Assembly (NCBI GenBank): GCA_902551985.1
Contig: CACDFI010000003.1
Location: 62,001-126,000, forward strand
Direction of reading: 5' to 3'
Length of the DNA stretch: 64,000 nt
From: an uncultured Pelagibacteraceae bacterium
Lineage (GTDB): Bacteria; Pseudomonadota; Alphaproteobacteria; Pelagibacterales; Pelagibacteraceae
A program made the position numbers and the translations under genes. The notes under the pieces were generated by a model. That model was not told the DNA's origin. It ran no database searches and saw nothing but the letters and a program-made list of their open reading frames with translations. Shown here piece by piece: positions 51,653 to 62,700 of this stretch (its first letter is position 1; each line of letters starts with the position of its first letter).

Positions 51653-52989
51653 ATTCCAATTAACTGCCTCATAAATGTTATTGGTTTTCTGAATAAATAA
51701 TAAAAAACAGATACTTCTGAGCCATACACTTTAGCTGTTCCTCTTAAACCAATACGAGGTAATTTATTTGCATCTCCTTCATAACTTGCTGTCAATTTAT
51801 ATGATAATATTCCTTCAGGAGACAACGAGGGTTGATAAGATGCTCTCAATAATTTTCCCTCCAAAGATTTCATTGGATTTATATCCAAAAAAACTTTTAC
51901 CAAACTATTTTTTTGGATCACTAAAGAGTCTTTAACTGGCAACCATATTAAAAATTCGATTTCATTTTGATTTGCAATAGTTATTATTTTTTCACCTACA
52001 GAAACTGGTCTTCCCTGCCACTCAGATTTTCTGTCAACAATAGCTATTCCATTTTGTGTTGAGTAAATTTTTGAATTCTTTAATCTTTTTGTTACTGAAT
52101 TTAATTCAGCTTTTTTTAAATCAACCTGAGCAGCTAATTCAGCAATTCTTGCTTTTTCTTTTGTATCAGAAAAAGATGATTGGCGACTTCGCAAAAGTTC
52201 TTTTTCTGCAATTTGTAATGATTGTTGCGCTAGATTATATTCATTATTTAAGTCCAAATCTTCAAGTAAAACAACTAAATCACCTGCAGTTACTTTGTCA
52301 TTATTATTAATAGTTATATTTTTTACAACTCCATCAAATGGAGCTGTAACTAATTTTGGATTAGAAGGCACCACGTCAACTGGGGCAGTACTAGACATTT
52401 TAATTGGTACAATTGAAATTATGATAAACAGAATAAGGGTAGACCAAAAAAGTTTACTTCCTAAATTTTTTTTAAAAAATTGATTAACAGAGGAGCCTGA
52501 TTTAAAAGTATTGTGAGCATGTCCAAAAGTATTCGCTAAATGAGTTAAAAGATCAATTTCATTCTCATTGAAAGTCTGATTTTTAGATAAAATTAAAAAA
52601 CCTTGAAATCCCTGTTGGGCAGAAAATAATGGAACTTGTAAAATAAAACCTGGAATGTTCTTAGGTTTTTTAATTTTTAAAGATTTTGATGTTTTTTCAA
52701 TATCGATGGTTTGTATATCTTTAGTATCCCTGTGATCTTTGTGATTTATGATTTTTTCTAAGTAACTTATCAAAGGGGAAGTTCTATCAACTGTAGCTAA
52801 ATCTGAAGTTGCTTTTACGCTGAAATTATTACTTGATGATTTTAATAAAAGAAATGAACTTATATAATCTACTAATTGTCTTGTTTCATTAACTATGACA
52901 AAATTTAATTCATCTTCAGTTTTTGCTTCACGGGTTTTTTTTTCTAAACCAATTAGCTTTGCAATTTTAATATTTTTATCTTCGCTCAA
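51649..52989 (-). CDS. GAF-like domain fused to HlyD-type membrane adaptor
   Basis: A 446-residue protein. Residues about 10-170 look like a cytoplasmic GAF domain (AKTEDELNFVIVNETRQLVDY, FLILSKNQTFNENEIDLLTHLANTFG). One membrane span follows (LFWSTLILFIIISIVPI, near 180-197), and a periplasmic adaptor part: lipoyl half motif TAPFDGVVKNITINNNDKV, a coiled-coil hairpin (QQSLQIAEKELLRSRQ..., IAELAAQVDLKKAELNS), the second lipoyl half and a beta-barrel. A GAF sensor on an export adaptor is unusual and could gate export. It overlaps the neighbours on both sides by 4 nt, so it is made in fixed proportion. Confidence 0.82.
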   Translation of the reverse strand: MSEDKNIKIAKLIGLEKKTREAKTEDELNFVIVNETRQLVDYISSFLLLKSSSNNFSVKATSDLATVDRTSPLISYLEKIINHKDHRDTKDIQTIDIEKTSKSLKIKKPKNIPGFILQVPLFSAQQGFQGFLILSKNQTFNENEIDLLTHLANTFGHAHNTFKSGSSVNQFFKKNLGSKLFWSTLILFIIISIVPIKMSSTAPVDVVPSNPKLVTAPFDGVVKNITINNNDKVTAGDLVVLLEDLDLNNEYNLAQQSLQIAEKELLRSRQSSFSDTKEKARIAELAAQVDLKKAELNSVTKRLKNSKIYSTQNGIAIVDRKSEWQGRPVSVGEKIITIANQNEIEFLIWLPVKDSLVIQKNSLVKVFLDINPMKSLEGKLLRASYQPSLSPEGILSYKLTASYEGDANKLPRIGLRGTAKVYGSEVSVFYYLFRKPITFMRQLIGI

Positions 52990-53696
52990 AATTTAACTGT
53001 CCCACTCATACCAGGTATTAAACCACCATATTTTTCATTAAACCTAGCTTTTAGTTTAATTGTTTGGCTAACAGCATCAACTGCTGCTCCTAAACTAATT
53101 ATTTTGGCTTTTAAAATATCACCAGTTTCATCTATTTGAATTTCTACGTTGTGACCAGTTTTTAACCATTTTAGCCATGTGCTTGGCACTATTATTTCAG
53201 CTTCCAATAAGCCATCACCAACTATATCCATCAAAACTTGTCTTTCTTGAATTGTAGAAAAAATACTTGTGTAAACATCCATCACTTTTCCATCGTAAGG
53301 TGCGATTACTTTGCATCTTTTCACATTCAACGTAGAAATTTTTAATTCAGCTTTAGCTTTATTCATAGCTGATACTGATAGTTGATATTGAAGTTTTCCA
53401 ATTGATCTCATTTCTAATAATTGCTTATCGTTTTCTAACTGAATTTTTGCAGTTTCATAATTTGCTTTAATAACTTCATTCTGAGCTTTATATAATTCAC
53501 AATCAAAGCTAATTAGGATATCTCCTTTTTTAAAAGCATCCCCTAATAAAAAATTTATCTTTTCAACTCTTGCTGCTATTTCACTTGAAATTGAAACTTT
53601 TTCTGTAGCTGATACTAAAGCTCTTGCCATCCTATCCTCTGCTAAAGCAAACATAGGTGACAAAAATATAATAATTGTTATTAAAACTTTCTTCAT
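52986..53696 (-). CDS. Periplasmic adaptor protein (HlyD/RND MFP-like)
   Basis: A 236-residue exported protein with signal peptide MKKVLITIIIFLSPMFALA. It has the half-motif VEKINFLLGDAFKKGDILISF, a coiled-coil hairpin (YKAQNEVIKANYETAKIQL, followed by the returning helix), the second half CKVIAPYDGKVMDV and a small beta-barrel ending PGMSGTVKF. This is a compact membrane-fusion-protein architecture, shorter than typical HlyD (about 400-450 residues). It is 36 nt downstream of the giant protein gene and overlaps the GAF-HlyD gene by 4 nt. It could bridge to an outer-membrane component not present in this window. Confidence 0.85.
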   Translation of the reverse strand: MKKVLITIIIFLSPMFALAEDRMARALVSATEKVSISSEIAARVEKINFLLGDAFKKGDILISFDCELYKAQNEVIKANYETAKIQLENDKQLLEMRSIGKLQYQLSVSAMNKAKAELKISTLNVKRCKVIAPYDGKVMDVYTSIFSTIQERQVLMDIVGDGLLEAEIIVPSTWLKWLKTGHNVEIQIDETGDILKAKIISLGAAVDAVSQTIKLKARFNEKYGGLIPGMSGTVKF

Positions 53697-53732
53697 AGGA
53701 TATTAAAATATTTCAAATTTTAGATTACAATA

Positions 53733-56700
53733 CTACAAACTTCTTAGCAACTTATCGCCATAATCATCAAAGTTAACTTGTGCTTTTGCAAGCTGAGTAT
53801 TTAGTGGCTCAAACGTAGTTTCAGGATCAGTTAATTTTTCAGTATTATCGTTTTGATTGTTAAAGTCTAATTGAACTTCTTTAATTACAACTTCACCACC
53901 TTCATTTTCTGATATTATTTTTAATTTAATATTTTCAACATCACTCGGTGGCTCCGCTATTATTTGTCCAGTAAACGGATCAATTTTTATCCACTCTGGA
54001 AGTTTTTGACCATCTTCTTGAACAATCTCAAATTCCTCAGAGTTTTGTGCTTTTACGATTGGTAATTCCAAGTAATATTTATTATCAATTATTTGAGTTT
54101 CTACATTTAATATCTCGCTAGGTGCTATGTCTATAAATTCTGTTAATTTATTATTATTATTTAAAACATCTGTTGTTGTTTTATCAATAGAACCTGCCTC
54201 ATTAGTTGATTGTAATTGAACAGTTCCACTTGTATCTACATTTACTTTAGTTTTCTTCGCTTTCTTTATTTTTTTGAAAACATCTTTATCTTGTGCAAGT
54301 TTTTTTGGATCAATTACAACTGTAACTTTTTTTTGATTGTTATCAGAGTCTAGTGCAATTATTTTAAATTCTACTTTACCCATTCCCTTAGGAATATTAG
54401 TAGTTGTTTTTCCTGTTTTAGGATCAACTTTAATCCAATTAGGGAGAACTGATCCATCTTTCATTTCTCCATAATATTTATTCATCTCTTTTCCTTCATC
54501 ATTGAAAACTTTAAATTTTACTTTCATACCCTCTTTAGTGTACTTAGCTTTTAAATTTTCAATAACTGCTGAGTCATCACCTGTAGAAATTGATTCAGAT
54601 TCTGCAACAAGATCAACTAATCTCAATCCCTGGTTAAATTCAGCTCCATCTCTTTGACTTGAAGGAGGCAACTCAAGTTCTGGTGTATCAATTTTTTCAG
54701 ATCTTCTTTGTCTTTTTTCTCTTCTCTCTTCCTTATTTTTCTTACCTTTGTTATCTGACTCAGTTTCTGTTTCTGTATCATCATCTCCATCAGGTGTAGG
54801 ATCAACAACGTTTTCGTTACCACCACCTGTTACTGCTGGAAATATAATTTTAATTTGTAAAACTGCCGTATCTGTGGAATTTCCATCACTGATAGTGTAC
54901 CAAAAATTATCATAGACAGGATCTGAACCAGCATTTTTTGACTCATCGTCTGTTAGTGTACTACTTATTGTATATGAATAACTTCCATCTGCATTTAATG
55001 TCAATGTACCGTACGTTCCTGTGATTTCACTGCCCGCTGTAAAAGTAGTACCACTTCCCTCTGTGGATCCTGCTGCAAAATTTGTAATAGTTAGAGTGTC
55101 TCCATCTCCATCACTATCATTTCCATCTAAATCATCTGCGCTACCATTTGTAACTGTTGCAGAACCTACTCCTGTAGAAATAGTAATAGTATCATTAACA
55201 GCTGTTGGACCTTCATTAATTCCAGTAATAGTAAACGTAATGGTGCCAATATCTATTGCTTTGCTTCCTGCGTTTGTTTCATCATCTCTTACTTTATAAG
55301 AAAATGTATCAGTAGCAGTCGCTCCGTCAGCAAGTGCAATAGTTGCAGCATTTCCTGTTACATCATAAGAATAAGATCCATCTTGATTTAAAGTAAATGT
55401 TCCGTAAGTTCCAGATATAGCTGAACCAACGTTTTGATTAGCTAGTGATGAACCTTCAGCACCAGTACCAACTCCTCGAACTTTCAAATCAGATGTACTA
55501 TCATCACTATCAGTATCATTGGTTGTTACACTGCCAGTTGCTGCAGAAGCTCCTGCAGTAATAGTATCCGTATCATTAACTGCAACAGGTGCTGCGTTAA
55601 CTGATATATTCATTGTATAAGTGGCTGAACTAAAGACAGTTCCATCATGAACTTTAAAAGTAAAAGTATCATCATTTTCAGAATTTGCGTTAGGGGTATA
55701 CTTAATATTATCAAAATTAGTGATAGTAGTATTGGCAGATATTGTATTTCCGTTACCAACTTTTGTTAAAGTTCCATAAGTTGGTACGGATATAATTTTT
55801 ATTTTACTCAAAGTATCGCTATCATCGACATCAGAAAAATTAAATTCTGACCCACTATCTGAAAATCTATAAGTTATGTTTAAGCTTGTTCTTGCGCCAT
55901 GGGTTGAATCAGTATTATTTTCATTTATATAAATTGTTTTATCTGCTGCAGTTGGAGCATCATTGGTTCCTGTAACTGTAATAACAATTGTTGCTGTAGC
56001 TGTTCCACCATTTCCATCTGATACTGTATAAGTAAAACTATCTGGTGCTGTTTCTCCAGTTGCTAAATCATCAGCTGCACTTTGGTCTGCAACATAAGTA
56101 TAAGTTCCATCAGCTCCTATTGTTAATGTTCCATAAGTTCCTGTTACTGAGGTTCCATTTGATTGATTTGTTCCTGAAGTTACGCTCGAATTAGATCCTC
56201 CTGTTACTGCAATTTGAGTTATTTCTAAAGAACTAACTGTATCATCGCCATCTGCATCTGTGTCATTATTTTGAATTACACCATTTGCAGCATCAGAAAC
56301 TGTTAGTGTTGCATCTTCATTAACCGAACCAGTATCATCAGTTGCAACTGGATCATCATTTGCACCTGTAACTGTAATAATTAATGTTGCTGTAGCTGTT
56401 CCACCATTTCCATCTGATACTGTGTAAGTAAAACTATCTGTTGCTGTTTCACTTGCATCTAAAGCATCAGCTGCAGCTTGATCTGCTACATATGTGTATG
56501 TCCCATCTGCACCTACAACTAAAGTACCATAAGTACCTGTAATTGAAGTTCCGTTTGTACTATCTGTGCCGCTGGATACAGCAGAATTAGATCCACTGTC
56601 AGTGACTGAAATTTGTGTAACTGTTAAAGTGTCTCCATCTACATCTGTATCATCTGCAACTAAAAGTCCTGATCCAGAAGTTTGGCTAACTGTTGCATCT

Positions 56701-59700
56701 TCTACCACAGCATCTGTATCATTAACTCCGACTGGTGCATCATTTACTGGAGTTACATTTACCGTCATTGTATTTGAAGATGAGCTATAAGCAGTGCCAT
56801 CGCTTACCTGAAATCCAAATGAAGTATATGAAGTACCATTTTCATTTGCATCTGGCACAAATCTTAATTTGTTATTACTAATATCTGTTGCAGTAATTTC
56901 TTGGTTTAAAGTTACATCTACCCAAGCAGAACCATTATAATATTGCAAAGCTCCATTGTCCTCTAATGATGTAATTTTAATTTTGTTCAAGGCTCCGTCA
57001 TCATCCACATCACTAAAGTTAAACTCGCTTGTTGAAAATACGTGATTTGTATCTTCTAGAGTTGTAACAGTGTTATCAGATGCAGTTGGAGCATCATTAA
57101 CCCCTGTTACAGTAATTGTGATATCTGCTGTAGTAGTTGCACCTGTTGTATCTGTCACTGTGTATGTAAATACATCAGTAACTGTATCACTCGCATCTAA
57201 ATCATCTGCAGCTGATTGATCAGCAGTATAGGTATAAGTTCCATCAGCTCCTATAGTTAATGTTCCATAAGTTCCTGTTACAGAAGTTCCATTTGAATGA
57301 GTTGTACCTGAGGTAACACTTGAGTTTGAGCCACTATATGGTTTGATTTGAGTAATAACTAATGATGCAGCAGTATCATCACCATCTGCATCTGTATCAT
57401 TATCTTGTATAACTCCACTTCCAGCTGAAGAAACCGTTAGTGTTGCATCTTCATTTACAGAGCCTGTATCATTGGTTGCAACTGGTGTATCATTTGTTCC
57501 TGTTACTGTAATAATTAATGTTGCTGTAGCTGTTCCACCTTTTCCATCTGAAATCGTGTAAGTAAAACTATCTGGTGCAGTTTCACCTGCGTCCAAAGCA
57601 TCAGCTGCTGATTGGTCAGCTGTATAAGTATAAGATCCATCTGCGCCTACAGTTAAAGTACCATATGTTCCAGTTACTGTAGTACCATTACTTGCTGAAG
57701 TACTACTGTCAGCTACAGTACTATTAGTTCCACCTGTAGCAGTTATATGTGAAACTGTTAAAGTATCACCATCTGCATCTGTATCATCAGCAACTAAAAG
57801 TCCTGATCCAGAAGTTTGGCTAACTGTTGCATCCTCATTAACACTATCGGTATCATTTACAGCTACTGGGGCATTGTTATCATCGCTGACAGTAATAGTT
57901 AATGTAGTTGTTGTGGTAGCTGTTCCATCTGAAACTGTATAGGTGAATACATCTGTTCCAGCGCTTGATCCAGCAACATAAGAATAAGTACCATTAGCAC
58001 CAATAGTTAATGTACCATAAGTCCCTGTACTTGAAGTTCCATTTGCGCGTGTTGTTCCAGAAGATATGGTTGATGCGCTTCCTGCACCGCTATGTTGAAT
58101 ATGTGTTACTGTTAAAGAAGAATCAGCGTCTGCATCAGTGTCATCTGAAATTACTGTACCTGCGCCATTAGTAGTATCAGTTACTGTGGCAGTTACTAAT
58201 ACAGCGTCTGTATCTGCCACTGCAACTGGTGCATCATTAACTCCAGTAACTGTTATTATTAAAGTCGCTGTACTTGTATCAGTTCCATCTGAAACTGTAT
58301 AAGTAAAATTATCTGTTACTTCATCACTTGCATCTAACGCTTCTGCTGCGGCTGTATTAGCTGTGTAAGTATAAGCACCATTGGCTCCAACAACTAAAGT
58401 ACCATAAGTTCCAGTTATAGAAGTTCCATTTGCGTGAGTTGTTCCTGGATTTACAGCAGAATTAGTTCCACCAACAGTGACTTTAATTTGTGTAACTGTT
58501 AAAGAAGAACTAGCGTCCACATCCGTATCATCTGCTACTAATAATTCCGAACCAGAACTTTCAGTTATTGTTGCATTTTCATTAACAGCATCTGTATCAT
58601 TAACTCCAACTGGAGCGTCATTTATTCCAATAACTGTAATTTCTAAAACCGCAATATCAGTTTCACCCTGTCCATCTGAAACTGTGTAGTTAAATGAATC
58701 TGTCACAATATCACCAGCATCTAATTGATCAGCAGCTGTTTTATTTGCAACATAAGTATAAGAACCATTTGCTGCAATTGTCAGTTGCCCATAGGTACCA
58801 TCAAGCGCTGAACCAACTGTTCCTGCAGTACCTGAACCCTCAGTAGACCCAGTTTTGATTGCGGTGACTGTTAATGTATCACTATCAGGATCTGTATCGT
58901 AATTACTAGTTGAACTAGTATCAATCACGTCACCAGTATTTTCTCCTGTTATATCAACAAAACTATATGGACTTGAAAGTGAAAAAGATAAAACTCCGTT
59001 ATTTGATGCTCGAGATAAAAATGCTTTGGTTCCATCATTATTAAATATAATATCAGTTGAGCTATCTGCATAGCTACTCACATCAAATTCACCCTTAAAT
59101 GTTGCTGTAGATAAGTTAAAACCAGTACTAAGATCGTATTCTAAAATTTTATCACTAGCCTGACCTGTGATAAACAATTTTGTGCCTGTTGCGTTAAATG
59201 AAATTCCCCTTGGTGTAGCTTCTTTTGCACTAAAATCTAAACTTCTACTTGTGTATGATATTGTTGAGGTATCAAAAGCGGTTGATAGAGAATATTCATA
59301 AACAGCATCATTAATATCTCCAAGTAAAAACATTTTAGTTCCATCAGTATTAAAAGCAAAACCTCTAGGGTTGCCGTCTTGACCGCTAATTACAGTTGAA
59401 GTAGGTGTTGGTAATGAGGAAACATCATAGGCTGTAGATAAAGCAAATTCATGAATCTTTTTATTACTTCCTGAGCCATTACTTATATAAAGTTTAGAAC
59501 CATCATCATTAAATCTTATACCACGTGGATTACCTGCGTAAGAAGAAATGTCTGTTGTACTACTTTGAGAAGCGGTATTTATATCAAAAGCAGTTGTTAA
59601 AGCGTGTACAGAGATTTTTGGGTTAGTGTGATGATGAAGAACAAACATTTTAGTTCCATCATGATTAAATGCTACAGAACGTACTGTGCCTTCATCAATA

Positions 59701-62700
59701 GCATATGGAGAACCAGTATCTTGAGAAACTCCAGTAACGCTTGTAGCATTACCACCATTTGAAACAGTTAATGTTCCATCTTCGTTTATTGTACCAGTGT
59801 CATTTCTTGCAGTTACATCTTGGCTTGGAATAACCGTAATTGTAAGTGTTGCTGTGTCAGTTGCAGTTCCATCTGAAACTGTATAAGTAAATACATCTGT
59901 TACATTAGAGTCTCCTGCATCAAGGCTCGTTATATTTGAATTTGCAACATATTTATAACTTCCATCTGAACCAATAGTTAAAGTACCATATGTACCCGAA
60001 ACTGAGGTTGCAGATCCATTGGTATATGTAACATCAGCTACTGAAGTTGCTGAACCTGCTCCACTATGTTGAATGAGTGTAATTGTTGCGGTAGAGCTAT
60101 CATCTAAGTCAGTATCATTGTCTGTTATATCTCCTGAATTACTTCCAGTACTTGTACCAGAAACAGCTGAACCACTATTTGCAACAGTTAAAGTTCCACC
60201 TTCTTTTATATAACCTGTATCATTAACTGCTGTTGGATCATCATTAATACCGATTATTGTAATTGTAATAAGTCCAATATCAGTAGCTGTTCCATCTGAA
60301 AGTGTGTAGTTAAAAACATCTGTTACTTGATCAGCTGCATCTAAGGCATCAGCCGCAGCTTGATTTGCAACATAAGAATAACTTCCGTTTGCTGCAATCG
60401 TTAATTCACCATAAGTCCCTGCCAAAGCTGAACCAATTGAACCAGCAGTTCCACTTCCTTCTGTAGACCCTGTTCTAATAGCAGATACTGTTAATGAAGC
60501 GCCAGTGTCTACATCACTATCTTTATGAGAACTTGAGCTTGTATCAATTACATCTCCAGAGTGTTCTCCTGTAGCATCATAACTTCCTGTAACATTCGCA
60601 TTATTACCATTACTGACTGTTAATGTACCATCTTCAACAATTACACCTTCATCATTTTGTGCTACCGGTGCATCATTAACTCCTGTAACTGTTATTATTA
60701 AAGTGGCTGTAGCTCCATCAGCAGTATAAGTAAAACTATCCGTTACAGGATCACCACCAGCTGCCAAAGCTTCGGCATTAGATGTGTTTGCTATGTAAGT
60801 ATATGAACCATCCGCACCAATAGTTAAAGTACCATAAGTTCCAGTTACTGATGTTCCATCTAAATAAGTTGTCCCAGAGCTTACAGTTGAATTTGATCCA
60901 CCAGTTACTTTTATATGTGTTACGCTTAAACCGCTTGTGTCAGCTGCATCATCATCTAATACATCAGCTTGAGCACCTGTTTTAGTAACAGTTTCATTTT
61001 CATTTACACTGTCAGTGTCATTTACAAGAACAATTGAGCTTGCTACTGTGAAAGTGATAGTACCTACATCGTAAGCAAATGAACCTGAGTTAGTTTCATT
61101 GTCACGAGTTGTATATGTAAAAGTATCAGTAGCAGTACTACCATAAGTAATATTATTTGTTGAGCTTGCTGCATAAGTATATGTTCCATCTGCGGCAATA
61201 GTTAATGTACCATACGTTCCAGCAATTGCAGATCCAACTCCTGTATCATTTGTTATAATTGAATTATTAGAACTCTCATTTCCTGAAGCAACACCTGTAA
61301 CAACTAATACACTATCAGCATCATCACTATCAGCAACACCGTCATGAACATCACCTGTACTATTGTTACCTGCAGCTACAGTTGTACCAACAGTAGTATC
61401 TGTAACATTTGGAGCAGCGTTAACTGAAATAGTCATTGTATAAGCTGATGAACTATAAACAGTTCCATCATTTACTTTAAAGCCAAAGGTTACATTACTT
61501 TCTGAGTTTGCAGCTGGCGTAAATCTTAAATAATTGTTTCCAATATCTGATGCTGAAATTTCTTGGTTTAATGTAACATCAACCCATGACGATCCATTAT
61601 AATGTTCTAGAGCTCCTGCACTTTCTAAAGTTGTAATTTTAACTTTAGATAAACTATCACTATCAGCGTCTGAATAATTAAAGTCTCCAGCAGCAAAGAT
61701 TTTTGTAATATTTGCTGGAGTTCTATCTCCTGCTGAAGATACTTGGTTGTTTTCATTTATATATACCGTTGAGTTTGAAGCAGTAGGAGCATTATTGTCG
61801 GATTGTCCTATAATAGTAATAGTTATTGTTGCAGTATCTGTCGTTACTCCATCCCCTACTGTATAAGTAAAGACATCAGTAACTGTTTCTCCACTATCTA
61901 AGCCAGTAATATCATTGCTTGCTGTATAAGTATAACTTCCGTTAGCCTCTAAATCTAAAGTACCATAATAACCAACAACTGAATTTGATCCTGCTGTACC
62001 AGAATTACCATTCCCCGATGATGCACTTCCGCCTGATGTATTAGTTGCACTAGTGTGCGAGTATGATGTTATGGTTAAAGTATGATTAGTTGAAACTGTA
62101 CTACCAGCTTGAGTTACTTGATCTGTATCGTTGTCACTTATATCTCCACTATGACTTCCATTTGATGTTCCAGAAACTGCTGATGCCGAATTTGAAACAC
62201 TTAGTGTATCTCCTTCATTAACGTAACCTGTATCAGCAACTGCCGATGGTGGACTGGCTCTTGTAATTATTCTAAGAAAATCTCCATGAAGACCATTGTC
62301 AGCACCTACACTAATTGTTTTATTAGAGTTTGAAATTATAAAATAATCTTTTGACCCTGCAATACCAGGTCCCACATAACTACTACTTGCACCATTATAC
62401 CATTCAAGTGTTCTCTTAGATACTTTTGTACCACTGCTATCCGGATAAGTGGCACCACTTTTAGAAATACCAGACATAAAAATTGTATTATCCCACTCAG
62501 TAAAAACTCCTAAAATTTCATGTTCAAAAGTAACTTGACCTCTATCACTAAATGCTCTTCTATTTTCAACATCATTAAGATAAAGCATGTAAACATTTAT
62601 AGGATTTGATGAGCTTGGTGTAATTGAAGATGTAGCTGCACTAACATCAAATGATAACGAAGAACCAGATGTCACTACAGATCTTTCTTGAGTTATAATA

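Noticed and set aside
55021..58689. Plus-strand open frames inside the giant gene
   Set aside because: They mirror the repeated Ser/Thr/Asp-rich codons of the minus-strand gene and encode low-complexity Val/Ser chains with no domain; they are shadows.
54835..62250. Regularly spaced repeats that could suggest a CRISPR or satellite array
   Set aside because: Repeats are long, degenerate and in one open frame encoding VCBS/cadherin-like modules; no short identical direct repeats with unique spacers.
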